Positions 6,140-14,471 of a stretch of 25,146 bases of DNA are shown piece after piece (the first letter of the stretch is position 1; every line of letters begins with the position of its first letter). Position numbers and translations under genes: made by a program. Origin of the DNA: a virus; the IMG/VR virus record IMGVR_UViG_3300018481_000070, positions 1-25,146 of that record. One strand, given 5' to 3'. Under the pieces are notes generated by a model, which was given only the letters and a program-made list of their open reading frames with translations, did no database searches and had not been told where the DNA came from.

Positions 6140-9100
6140 GTGGCATTCCCAACCAAACAAGGTACACCCGCTGAATCCGCAACTACTACTGCGGGTACTA
6201 GCCATGTAGTCAACCTCCCAGGTAGCCTTGTCGTTGGTGAAGAAATTATCGTCATCATGGGCAAGGCCCAGGCAGTTACGATCAATGCCTTAACGGGCTG
6301 GACTGAGCTAGTAGATGAGAACGTCGCTAACGGTGCCTTTGTAGCTCGTCATATTGTAGACGGTACAGAAGGTGCCACCGTTACCTTTACAAGCTCAGGT
6401 AGCACCAAAAGCGCGAGTCTTGCATATCGAATCTCAGGTCACGGCTCTGCTTCAATTGCGCCACAGATTAGTACGGTAGCTACTGGTACATCGAATGCGC
6501 CTAATCCAAGTAGTCTTTCACCCACAGGTGGCGCTAAGGACTATCTCTGGATTACCTTCTTCGTACAAGCTGGTGAAGAAGCCGATGATGATACGTGGAC
6601 AAATAACGCCGCTACTAACTACTCTGGACTAGTACAGGTAACTTCGGGTACTGCGGGTACTGCGGGAACCAACTGTTCAGTAGCCGCAAGTGACCGTACT
6701 AACAATGCAGCCTCAGAAGATGCAGTATGGCCTGCTGCTTCTACGGATCAGGCAATTGGTTGGCGCGCATTCACTATCTCGATCCAGCCTTACGTAGCGC
6801 AGGAGTTCACGGACTCCGGTACAGTACCACTAGTCATTACGCCTTCAGGCGTTACTGGCTCTAAAGCAAGAGTCTATTGGGTTGAGTTTGAAATTCCTGA
6901 AGCTGCATCCGGAACAGAACATACTGATAGCGGTACAATATATGTAGACATTCAGGTTTCCAGCTTCGATCTTCATAAGGGCAATCCCGCAACTCGCGGT
7001 AGTATCTTCCTTGACGGTAATATGTCGTGGGAGACACAGCCATTAGGTACTACGATGGACAGACCCTACACTGTGGGGGTTTGGATAAAGCCACTGTGGT
7101 TGCCTTCAATGACCGTACAGGCACCAGCATCACTAGGTAGGGACGGAGCCGGCGCAGAAGGAGCATTACCTCTACTTAGTAGCCCTACGAGTGCTGCTGC
7201 ATACGAAGAGTATAACTCCGACTTTGAGAATCAGAATGCTGGCTCTGCTTTCCCTGAAAACCAGTGGAACAGCTTAGCAGCAGTATTCGCTTCACATAGT
7301 TCACGTAAAGCATTCGTAAACGGTGATACTAGTGGTGGTACAGGTACAGGGGCAATGGCTACGCCTATCCCTGACCACAACCGTATCTACATGGGCAAGT
7401 TTCCCGATGGTTCATGGGACTATAGAGGTTGGATCGCATATCTCTTTGTTTGGGAGTACGCGCTAACCGACGCAGAGATTACCGCTTGGCACAATGGCGA
7501 TCTAATTCGTGATCCATCGAGGGGCGCTAGCTACTTTTGGGATCTAACACTTCCAGGTGGTGCTTTCCCTGAATATGAAGATTGGTGGAACGCTACAGTT
7601 CTCACACCGCTAGGTGCAGATGCACTAATTGATACTGGCAACGTTCCGCCAGTTATCTATGAAATCCCCACTATTGATACTAATACGGTAACGCTCAAGA
7701 TTACCGTTAGTGGCGTAGATGAGCATACTGTTGGTGGAGGCGGTACTGAGTACACTGATAGCAATACAGTTCCGCTACTACTAACGCCTAGTGCCGTTGA
7801 AGGTCGTGAGAGCGCAGACGTTAATACCATCTACGTCGATCTTCAAGTAAGTGCTGTTGAGACTAGGGAGATTTTTGATGCAGCTACAGTTCTTCTCGAC
7901 ATTCAACTATCGAGTACCGAGTTTCGAGAGACGCTTGAAGTTGGAAGCATCTATGTCGATCTACAGCCAAGTGCTACAGAATACCGTGAAGGATTGGATG
8001 CCTCAACAGTTACGGTTGTTCTAAGTCCCTCGGCTACTGAGTTTAAGGAGTCTAGCTCTAGTTACGAAGATACCGGGACTATCTCTGTAGTTATTACTCC
8101 TAGCTCTCTAGATGCTCAGGAACGATTTGATTCTGCAACCGTACCCGTAACGTTAACTCCGTCTGCTACGGAAACTAGAGAGATTTTCGATAGTGGTACT
8201 GTTACACTAGTCATTATACCTTCTGGCATTGACGTTATTACGGAGGCTCGCCGAGGTATTGTTTATTGGGTCGAATTTGAGATTCCAGTACCTACCGAAG
8301 AGTATATTGATGCTGGCACAGTCTATTTCGATATTACTCCTAGTGCTACTGAAGAGTTCCCAACGAACTGGACCGATTCCGGTACGGTCACTCTTACTAT
8401 TAGTGTTAGTAGTGTCGATCTGGCTGCGGGTACTCCCGTTCCGGGCAGTATTCGTGGACTTATGGGATTGTACGTTTCCGAGATTAGTGTTACTAATGAA
8501 GATTCGGGAACAGTATACGTAGACCTTCAAGTTAGTAGTGTTGAAAGCAGAGAATCTGCTGATACGAATACCATCTACGTTGATCTGCAAGCATCGGCAA
8601 TCGAGGGTAGAGAATCTGCCGACGTTAATACAGTTTATGTTGATCTGCAAGTAAGCAGCGTTGAAGGGCGAGAGTCTGCTGATGTTGGTACGGTATACGT
8701 AGATGTAACTCCTAGTTCTACCGACGCGCAAGAACGTTTTGATAGCGCAACTATCAATTACGTTATTACTCCTAGCGCAACTGAGTTTAAAACGTCGGGA
8801 TATGAAGATGCAGGTACAGTATCTCTAACAGTCACACCTACTTCTACTGATACAGCAGCTTATGTAGAAGCTGGACAGGTTTATGTTACGATTACTGTCC
8901 AAGGTACAGCAGAAGGCTTTGACGCCGGGACGGTTAATTTCGTCATTACCCCGGCTACGATTCAAGAGCACGTTCTTGAATTTGACACGCTACTTGTCGG
9001 TGTGCTATCACGTACCTGGACAGGAGCACTTCAATCGGAACGTCGTTTTGGCGGATCTATGGCTAACAACTATAGCGCCACCCTACAAGGTACACTACGA

Positions 9101-9178
9101 TTCACCGGGAGTCTAAACAGCAGACGCTATTCAGGCGTAGATAGCAACAGATGGTCAGGAACACTAGGGAGGATATAA
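6140..9178 (+). CDS. Large repeat-containing fibre/adhesin with LamG domain, 1012 aa
   Basis: GTG at 6140 is the first start after an in-frame stop at 6128 and lies 9 nt after the previous gene; no strong ribosome site is seen, so coupling is likely. Residues about 1-218: a beta domain of the type starting VNLPGSLVVGEEIIV and TGWTELVD. About 222-282: two short repeats. About 285-470: a LamG/concanavalin-like domain (SIFLDGNMSW, YTVGVWIKPLW, NRIYMGKFPDGSW). About 510-943: some 19 more repeats of a 20-23-residue unit, consensus (F/Y)xDxGTVxVxIxPSxxExRE. About 950-1012: a Trp/Arg/Gly-rich tail with repeated (W/F)xGxL elements. An RVYWVEFEIP/IVYWVEFEIP block occurs twice (about 245 and 711). Likely a long tail fibre; repeats would form a rigid beta stalk. 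No collagen repeats, chaperone or trimerisation domain recognised. Confidence 0.85.
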   Translation: MAFPTKQGTPAESATTTAGTSHVVNLPGSLVVGEEIIVIMGKAQAVTINALTGWTELVDENVANGAFVARHIVDGTEGATVTFTSSGSTKSASLAYRISGHGSASIAPQISTVATGTSNAPNPSSLSPTGGAKDYLWITFFVQAGEEADDDTWTNNAATNYSGLVQVTSGTAGTAGTNCSVAASDRTNNAASEDAVWPAASTDQAIGWRAFTISIQPYVAQEFTDSGTVPLVITPSGVTGSKARVYWVEFEIPEAASGTEHTDSGTIYVDIQVSSFDLHKGNPATRGSIFLDGNMSWETQPLGTTMDRPYTVGVWIKPLWLPSMTVQAPASLGRDGAGAEGALPLLSSPTSAAAYEEYNSDFENQNAGSAFPENQWNSLAAVFASHSSRKAFVNGDTSGGTGTGAMATPIPDHNRIYMGKFPDGSWDYRGWIAYLFVWEYALTDAEITAWHNGDLIRDPSRGASYFWDLTLPGGAFPEYEDWWNATVLTPLGADALIDTGNVPPVIYEIPTIDTNTVTLKITVSGVDEHTVGGGGTEYTDSNTVPLLLTPSAVEGRESADVNTIYVDLQVSAVETREIFDAATVLLDIQLSSTEFRETLEVGSIYVDLQPSATEYREGLDASTVTVVLSPSATEFKESSSSYEDTGTISVVITPSSLDAQERFDSATVPVTLTPSATETREIFDSGTVTLVIIPSGIDVITEARRGIVYWVEFEIPVPTEEYIDAGTVYFDITPSATEEFPTNWTDSGTVTLTISVSSVDLAAGTPVPGSIRGLMGLYVSEISVTNEDSGTVYVDLQVSSVESRESADTNTIYVDLQASAIEGRESADVNTVYVDLQVSSVEGRESADVGTVYVDVTPSSTDAQERFDSATINYVITPSATEFKTSGYEDAGTVSLTVTPTSTDTAAYVEAGQVYVTITVQGTAEGFDAGTVNFVITPATIQEHVLEFDTLLVGVLSRTWTGALQSERRFGGSMANNYSATLQGTLRFTGSLNSRRYSGVDSNRWSGTLGRI

Positions 9179-9475
9179 ATGCCAACTTTACCACAAGGAA
9201 CCAAGGAATACCTAATGGTCGATGTTACGGATGAAACAGGTAATATCGTCAGCCTCGATACTTTAAGCCCAATGTATAAAGTGCTTAAGCCCGATGATAC
9301 CGATATGGTTGCGTGGACAGCCGCGCCTAATGTAGCTATGAAGATCAAGTGCATGATCGACACTAATACTCCTTCACTGTGGCCCGGTGCAGCCTATCGA
9401 ATCTACTGTAAATTTAGCGCAACGCCAGAACTACCGTGGATCGGTCCGTTCATCTTTGATGTAGAGGCTCCATAG
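9179..9475 (+). CDS. Small beta-sandwich virion protein, 98 aa
   Basis: ATG at 9179 directly after the fibre stop, with GGGAGG 6-7 nt upstream. The protein is about 98 residues and predicted to be mostly strands (EYLMVDVTDETGNIVSL, YKVLKPDDTDMVAW, MKIKCMID, YRIYCKFSATPELPWIGPFIF), like small Ig-like or fibre-attachment proteins. No catalytic residues. It overlaps the terminase start by one base (TAGTG). It probably acts with the fibre gene, for example as an attachment or capping protein, but that comes only from its position and size. Confidence 0.65.
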   Translation: MPTLPQGTKEYLMVDVTDETGNIVSLDTLSPMYKVLKPDDTDMVAWTAAPNVAMKIKCMIDTNTPSLWPGAAYRIYCKFSATPELPWIGPFIFDVEAP

Positions 9476-10869
9476 TGTTATCAGAGGCAGCCAAGCGGCA
9501 ACTCTTCAAGACGCTTAAGTACGAACCCCACAGTGAAGAACAGTGGGATTGCCACTTAAGCCCTGCAAGGTTCAAGATCCCCTGCTGTGGACGCCGTTGG
9601 GGTAAGACTACGTTCGGGGGTAATGAGTTAACCGCTGCTGCTCTAGAAACTGAGAACATCGACACTAGTGATCCTCCGGTCTATTGGATCGTAGGACCGA
9701 ACTACGCACTAGGAGAGAAGGAGTTTCGTGTCCTTTACACTAACCTCGTCAAGAAGTTGGGTTTGGGTAGCCGTATCAAAAAGCAGTACAATGTCAACCA
9801 GGGGCAAATGCGAATTGAAATGCCTTGGGGGACGGTCATTGAAGTTAAGTCAGCAGACAGAAAAGATGGTCTTGTCGGGGAAGGTCTGGATGGGGTGGTA
9901 ATGGCGGAAGCCGCAAAGCACGACAAGGATACGTGGGATATGTACGTTCGTCCTGCTTTGTCTGATCGTAGAGGTTGGGCTATCTTCCCAAGTACCCCAC
10001 AGGGTTATAACTGGTATCAGGGTATGTGGATGATGGGTCAGTTGCCGGACTTTCCTGAGTACGAGAGTTGGCGCTTACCCACATGGACGAATAAAGCAAG
10101 GTATCCAAAGGGTATGGAAGAAGAGGAAATGATTGAGCTTAAGCGCATCACTCCTGAAACTACGTGGCTACAGGAGTATGCTGCTGACTTCGTTGCATAC
10201 CAGGGTAAAATCTACACTGAGTTTATCCCCAAGATTCACATTAAGGAGATTCCCTACAATCCTGCATGGCGTAACTACCTAGTCTTCGACTATGGCTTTG
10301 CTGATCCATTTGTGTGTCTGGACATTATGGTCGATCCAAGCGATAACGTCTATGTTTGGCGTGAATACCAAGTTACCTCCATGAGTACGTGGGAGCATGG
10401 GCAGATCATCCGTAATAGAAAGAATCCACCTGGTTATCACATTGATGGTATGTTTGGCGATCCTCGTGGAGCAGACGAAGCAGCAACACTAGCACTCATT
10501 CTAGGTCCAGTATTAAGTGAACCTGTGGGATGGAAGTTAGGTATTGAGGCTGTTAAGGCTGGTCTTAAACTACAGCCTGATGGTCAGCCTAAGCTGTTTT
10601 TTGGACATACATGTGAACACTTGAATAGGCAGATGGAACGTCTACATTTCATTGATGTAAAGGAAGGCAAGAATCACAAAGAAATGCAACATGACTTTGA
10701 CGATCATGGTCCTGATGCATTACGTTACTTCTACAATCATATGTTTGTACTTGGTGTAGGGCCGCGCCTGTCCGACATTTACAATGCGGCCACATTCGGT
10801 TCGGAAGCTATGCAGTTCTTCACACAGGAAAGCATCATTACCAGGGATGAGAATAAGAGTTGGGTCTAA
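9475..10869 (+). CDS. terL: Terminase large subunit, 464 aa
   Basis: The DNA packaging motor: ATPase plus nuclease that drives DNA into the prohead and cuts it. GTG start at 9475 overlaps the previous stop; AGAGG precedes it. The ATPase has a Walker A-like CGRRWGKTT (38-46), a Walker B-like LDGVVMAEAA (138-147) where the usual Asp before the catalytic Glu is Ala (A144-E145), and a coupling motif PSTPQG (172-177). The RNase H-like nuclease has three acidic sites: FDYG (D272), FGDPRGADEA (D329) and DDHGPDALRYF (D409/D410, D414). Length fits the family. It overlaps the portal by 10 nt. It lies about 7.7 kb after the putative small subunit, an unusual separation. Confidence 0.95.
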   Translation: MLSEAAKRQLFKTLKYEPHSEEQWDCHLSPARFKIPCCGRRWGKTTFGGNELTAAALETENIDTSDPPVYWIVGPNYALGEKEFRVLYTNLVKKLGLGSRIKKQYNVNQGQMRIEMPWGTVIEVKSADRKDGLVGEGLDGVVMAEAAKHDKDTWDMYVRPALSDRRGWAIFPSTPQGYNWYQGMWMMGQLPDFPEYESWRLPTWTNKARYPKGMEEEEMIELKRITPETTWLQEYAADFVAYQGKIYTEFIPKIHIKEIPYNPAWRNYLVFDYGFADPFVCLDIMVDPSDNVYVWREYQVTSMSTWEHGQIIRNRKNPPGYHIDGMFGDPRGADEAATLALILGPVLSEPVGWKLGIEAVKAGLKLQPDGQPKLFFGHTCEHLNRQMERLHFIDVKEGKNHKEMQHDFDDHGPDALRYFYNHMFVLGVGPRLSDIYNAATFGSEAMQFFTQESIITRDENKSWV

Positions 10870-12368
10870 GAGAGTCATTAGGTCTTAGCGCCAAGAAAGA
10901 CCCCTTCTCAGACTACGAGGCACTTGCGGTACTTGCCGATGGACTAGGTATCGCTATGGCCGATCCGGTTGACCCACGTAGACGCACTACGGGCACTAGC
11001 TACAATGCCAAAGGGTCGATTCCGGTTGACGCTGGCGCAATCGTTGAAGCGGGTTCTGGCCGTGTAGCTCCTATTAGGGATATTGTCCCTGAGCTAGCTA
11101 CACGCGGTCAAGCTATTCAGGTCTATGACCGAATGGCAAATAACTCCGCTCCGGTTGACGTTTCACTACGCGCTGGCAAGATGCCGATTGTAGGTGCTGA
11201 CTTCTTTGTTGAGCCTTACACAGATAAGGGCGAAAATCTCGAGATTGCACAGTTCGTTGAATACAACCTACTGCAATCACAGACTTCACCATTCCTAAAC
11301 GTCCTACAGGACTTCCTACGAATGATGGAGCATGGCTTCAGTATTGGAGAGAAGGTCTTTGAAGAACGTGAGTGGACTCCTACACGCGATATGGCTAACC
11401 GTCGTAGGTACACAATGCTTCGTAAGATCGCTCCAAGACTAGCACCTACTATTACTGAGTTCATGTACGATGATAACGGTGGCCCTGTGGGGGTTAAGCA
11501 CATGGCTATCCGTGCAGATAACCGTCCACAAGAAGTAGAGATCCCTATTCATAAGATGGTCATCCTTACGCACAATAAGAAGGGTGGCAATCTAGAAGGT
11601 AAGAGTCTCCTTCGTACTGCATACAAGAATTGGGTCTACCAAGAGAACCTATACAAGATTGACGGTATCCAGAAGGAACGTCATGGTATGGGCTTTCCGA
11701 TCCTAGAGCTACCGCCCACAGCTAATGACAACGACATTCGCGTTGGTCTTGAACTAATTAGCAATATCCGCACTAATGAACGTGCGGGGGCGGTATTACC
11801 TACAGGTTGGGTACTGCGTTTCGCAGATATGCCTGGTCAGCCTGTTGATGTACTTCGTTCCATTGAGCATCACAATGGAATGATTATGTTGAACGTAATG
11901 GTTCAGTTCCTTCTTATGGGCGTAGCTGAGGGTGGTGGTAGAGCCACAGCCGGTTCCCACCAAGATATGTTCACTAAGTCGCAACGCTACCTCGCCAATC
12001 TAGTGTGCGATATGTTCAACTTGTACGTAATCCCCCAGCTAGTTGCGTACAACTTTGAAACGGACATGTTCCCTCAGTTACGGGTTAGAAACATTGGCGA
12101 GACGCGCGACCTACAACAGTGGGCTGCTGCACTCGCCAATCTTTCTGCTCGTAATCTAATCACTCTAGACCTAGATACAGAACAGTGGGTTAGGTCTAAG
12201 ATTGATGCACCATTGAAGCTAGGAGAGAAGCAAACTCCTGAAGCTAACGTACCTCCCGTTAAAGAACCATCAGAAGATGAAGCATTCGGTGGGGATAACG
12301 GTAAGGGTGATGTTCAAGGTGGAGAAGAAGGTAATCAAGGCTCCAAGGATAACCAGGGTGGAGGCTAG
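10860..12368 (+). CDS. Portal protein (DUF935-type), 502 aa
   Basis: Forms the 12-subunit ring at one capsid vertex through which DNA enters and to which the tail joins. The frame has a stop at 10854-10856, so the start is the TTG at 10860 (10 nt overlap with terL) or later; an ATG near 10956 is an alternative. Family features: SIGEKVFEEREW (161-172), APRLAPTITEFMYDDNGGPVG (191-211), a HNKKGGNLEGKSLLRTAYKNW block (238-258) and QENLYKIDGIQKERHG (261-276), all typical of Mu gp29/DUF935 portals. The last 60 residues are Gly/Gln/acidic and probably disordered. It abuts the protease gene directly. Confidence 0.9.
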   Translation: MGLRESLGLSAKKDPFSDYEALAVLADGLGIAMADPVDPRRRTTGTSYNAKGSIPVDAGAIVEAGSGRVAPIRDIVPELATRGQAIQVYDRMANNSAPVDVSLRAGKMPIVGADFFVEPYTDKGENLEIAQFVEYNLLQSQTSPFLNVLQDFLRMMEHGFSIGEKVFEEREWTPTRDMANRRRYTMLRKIAPRLAPTITEFMYDDNGGPVGVKHMAIRADNRPQEVEIPIHKMVILTHNKKGGNLEGKSLLRTAYKNWVYQENLYKIDGIQKERHGMGFPILELPPTANDNDIRVGLELISNIRTNERAGAVLPTGWVLRFADMPGQPVDVLRSIEHHNGMIMLNVMVQFLLMGVAEGGGRATAGSHQDMFTKSQRYLANLVCDMFNLYVIPQLVAYNFETDMFPQLRVRNIGETRDLQQWAAALANLSARNLITLDLDTEQWVRSKIDAPLKLGEKQTPEANVPPVKEPSEDEAFGGDNGKGDVQGGEEGNQGSKDNQGGG

Positions 12369-14048
12369 ATGAAGAACTACGCACGTATCGTTTCAATGTT
12401 ACAGGATACGCCTTGGTTAATTACTGAAGGTGGGCTACGACAGATTCTACAGATCATGAATGCCCACATGGACGGTAACTTTGACATTGAGAAGCTTAGG
12501 CAGGAAGCAAAGGATGCTAGACGTGATCGTGGTTCACTACCATCACAGCATGGTAGTGTAGGTATCCTTCCTCTGCATGGGCCTATCTTCCCCAAGGCTA
12601 ATCTAATGACGGAGCTTTCAGGAGCTACGTCAATGGAGCAGTTTACACAAGACTTCCGTGAACTACTACAGAATGATCGTGTTGAGTCTATTCTTCTAGA
12701 TGTTGACAGCCCTGGCGGTTCGTCATTCATGCTAGAGGAAATGGCTCAGGAGATTAGGTCGGCTAGAGACGTTAAGCCGATCTATTCAGTAGCCAATACT
12801 ATGGCTGCTAGTGCGGCGTATTACCTAGCTAGTCAGGCTAGTGAGATGTATGCTTCCGATAGTAGTATGCTCGGTAGCATCGGTACATTCATGGTACATA
12901 CCGATGAGTCTCAGCTAGCAGAGAACGTAGGCGTTAAGCAGACTGTAATCAAGGAAGGTCGCTTTAAGGCCGCAGAGATTCTACCGCTCACAGAAGAGAG
13001 CCATGAGTATCTTCAGAGCGTAGTTAAAGATGCAAACGATATGTTTGTACAGTCGGTAGCAGCAGGTCGTGGTACGACTGTGGAAGATGTTGTGCAGAAC
13101 TATGGAGAAGGAGGCGTAGTTAGCGCGAAGAAAGCTCTTGAAGCAGGTATGGTAGATGGTATTCGTACCTTTGATGAAGTTCTAGGTGCGATGCTTAATG
13201 GTGGTGGCACTTCAGTTCAAGTTAGTTCAGGTAATGGAGGCTTTGAGGGTTTTAGCCTTCGTGCTAGCTTCGATAAAGAAAAGGAACACTCAGAGCCGGG
13301 TACTGGCGCAGGTGGGGAACCACAGCCTAGAGAAAACCCGGATGATGAACACGTAGACGATTGGAAGAAACTTGGAGGTAGACTACACGCACCGCCGAAC
13401 CTTCCAGAGTTGGAGGAAAAAGCAATGAATGAACTTCTTTTGCAGTATGCGAAGAAGCTCGGTATTAGCGCAGAGGGTCTAAGTGAAGATGACCTTGCCA
13501 CCAAGGTATCAGAAGCACTAGACGCACAGCTAGAAATGACAGCCGAGCTAAGTGCCGCTACTGAAGCTGCAAGCACTCGTATCGCGTTTGCACAGCAGTT
13601 TCCAGAAGAGGCAGACAGACTACGTAAGCTCGAAGAGGAAAGCAGGCAGCATGAGGCTGTATCTTTTGCCAACGCTCTTGCAGACTTTAAGGTCGAAGGG
13701 GACGAAGAAGGAAAGCCCGTATCCTTCCGTCTATCGACTCTCGCACAGAGCATCGTCCAAGAGTCGCACATCAAGCTAAGTCAGGGTAATCTCAACTCCG
13801 CTGATCTTAAGCAGCTAGTACAGACAGTTGCTAAGGGTGCAGTACAGCAGGGTGAGCTTGGTAGCTCACGTGAGCCTGAGTTTGCTGGTAGTGAGGCAGT
13901 TCCGACTGGTCAGCGTCGTGATGATCGCAATAAGTTCGCTGCTATCGTTGGCGACCTAATGCAGAATGACGGTCTTGGCCGTAAGGAAGCAATCGCTGAA
14001 GCTAGTAAGCGGCATCCTGACCTCGCCCACGCTTACGTAGCTAACTAG
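12369..14048 (+). CDS. S49 head maturation protease with C-terminal scaffold, 559 aa
   Basis: Capsid protease fused to scaffold, as in lambda gpC. The ATG follows the portal stop directly. Residues about 62-300 are an S49 (SppA-like) Ser/Lys protease: GILPLHGPIF (65-74), DVDSPGGS (111-118) forming the oxyanion strand, a TMAASAAYYLAS motif giving Ser148, and GRFKAAE giving Lys200. The 52-residue Ser-Lys spacing matches SppA. Residues about 353-559 are charged and helical with coiled-coil character (LGISAEGLSEDDLATK, EADRLRKLEEESRQHE), consistent with a scaffold. An internal start with its own ribosome site lies at 13425 (separate entry). Likely active inside the prohead, cutting itself, scaffold and perhaps capsid. 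Confidence 0.9.
   Translation: MKNYARIVSMLQDTPWLITEGGLRQILQIMNAHMDGNFDIEKLRQEAKDARRDRGSLPSQHGSVGILPLHGPIFPKANLMTELSGATSMEQFTQDFRELLQNDRVESILLDVDSPGGSSFMLEEMAQEIRSARDVKPIYSVANTMAASAAYYLASQASEMYASDSSMLGSIGTFMVHTDESQLAENVGVKQTVIKEGRFKAAEILPLTEESHEYLQSVVKDANDMFVQSVAAGRGTTVEDVVQNYGEGGVVSAKKALEAGMVDGIRTFDEVLGAMLNGGGTSVQVSSGNGGFEGFSLRASFDKEKEHSEPGTGAGGEPQPRENPDDEHVDDWKKLGGRLHAPPNLPELEEKAMNELLLQYAKKLGISAEGLSEDDLATKVSEALDAQLEMTAELSAATEAASTRIAFAQQFPEEADRLRKLEEESRQHEAVSFANALADFKVEGDEEGKPVSFRLSTLAQSIVQESHIKLSQGNLNSADLKQLVQTVAKGAVQQGELGSSREPEFAGSEAVPTGQRRDDRNKFAAIVGDLMQNDGLGRKEAIAEASKRHPDLAHAYVAN
13425..14048 (+). CDS. Nested scaffolding protein, in-frame internal start, 207 aa
   Basis: ATG at 13425 is in the frame of the protease gene (residue 353) and is preceded by GGAGG at 13412-13416 with an 8-nt spacer, as good as any start in the window. 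This parallels lambda Nu3, which starts inside gene C. The product would start MNELLLQYAKKLG and hold all the helical charged region (LEMTAELSAATEAASTR, EEADRLRKLEEESRQHE) plus a C-terminal DRNKFAAIVGDLM segment. It would be the main scaffold, made in excess over the protease fusion. The coding frame is certain; use of the internal start is inferred from the ribosome site. Confidence 0.65.
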   Translation: MNELLLQYAKKLGISAEGLSEDDLATKVSEALDAQLEMTAELSAATEAASTRIAFAQQFPEEADRLRKLEEESRQHEAVSFANALADFKVEGDEEGKPVSFRLSTLAQSIVQESHIKLSQGNLNSADLKQLVQTVAKGAVQQGELGSSREPEFAGSEAVPTGQRRDDRNKFAAIVGDLMQNDGLGRKEAIAEASKRHPDLAHAYVAN

Positions 14049-14066
14049 AGGGGGTGACAGAAGCAA

Positions 14067-14450
14067 ATGGCAACTGGCAACTATGTAATGGACAAGGGCT
14101 ATAACGTTGCGGCAGCAATTACGAAGTTCCGTGGCGTTAAGTTCTCAGCAGAAGAAACTGTTACTCCCGTAACAGCCGCAACTGACCAGATCGCTGGCGT
14201 TACACAGGTTAGTGTATCCGCTGGTGAAATCACAAAGGGTAAGGGTGCATCCGTTAGAGTCATGGGTGCTACTGAATGGGAATGTTCAGCCGCTATCGCC
14301 GTAGGCGCTCTAGTCGCAATGGCAACAGATGGTCGTTGTAAGACCGCTGCTGCTGGTGAGCGTGTAGTCGGTATGTGTGTTGAACCTACTGCTAATGCCA
14401 ACGAGCGAGCCAGAGTTCAGCTTGTAATTCCTGGCTTCCTGCATCCGTAA
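14067..14450 (+). CDS. Head decoration protein, 127 aa
   Basis: A small beta-rich protein between protease and major capsid protein, the normal place of lambda-D-like or DUF2190-like capsid decoration proteins that stabilise the expanded shell. Typical features: YNVAAAITKFRGVKF near the N-terminus, repeated strand-turn units, GASVRVMGATEWECSAAI and a C-terminal GERVVGMCVEPTANANE plus ARVQLVIPG. The ribosome site AGGGGGTGA (14049-14057) sits 9 nt from the ATG and is repeated with the same spacing before the capsid gene, which suggests matched, high expression. Confidence 0.85.
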   Translation: MATGNYVMDKGYNVAAAITKFRGVKFSAEETVTPVTAATDQIAGVTQVSVSAGEITKGKGASVRVMGATEWECSAAIAVGALVAMATDGRCKTAAAGERVVGMCVEPTANANERARVQLVIPGFLHP

Positions 14451-14471
14451 TAGAGGGGGTGAATGGACTAA

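Noticed and set aside
8207-8731. 174-residue frame antisense to the fibre repeats
   Set aside because: It mirrors the repeat codons of the fibre gene and has no ribosome site; it exists because the repeats avoid stops on the other strand.
6140-9178. Diversity-generating retroelement with the fibre as target
   Set aside because: No reverse transcriptase and no adenine-biased template/variable repeat pair is visible in the window.
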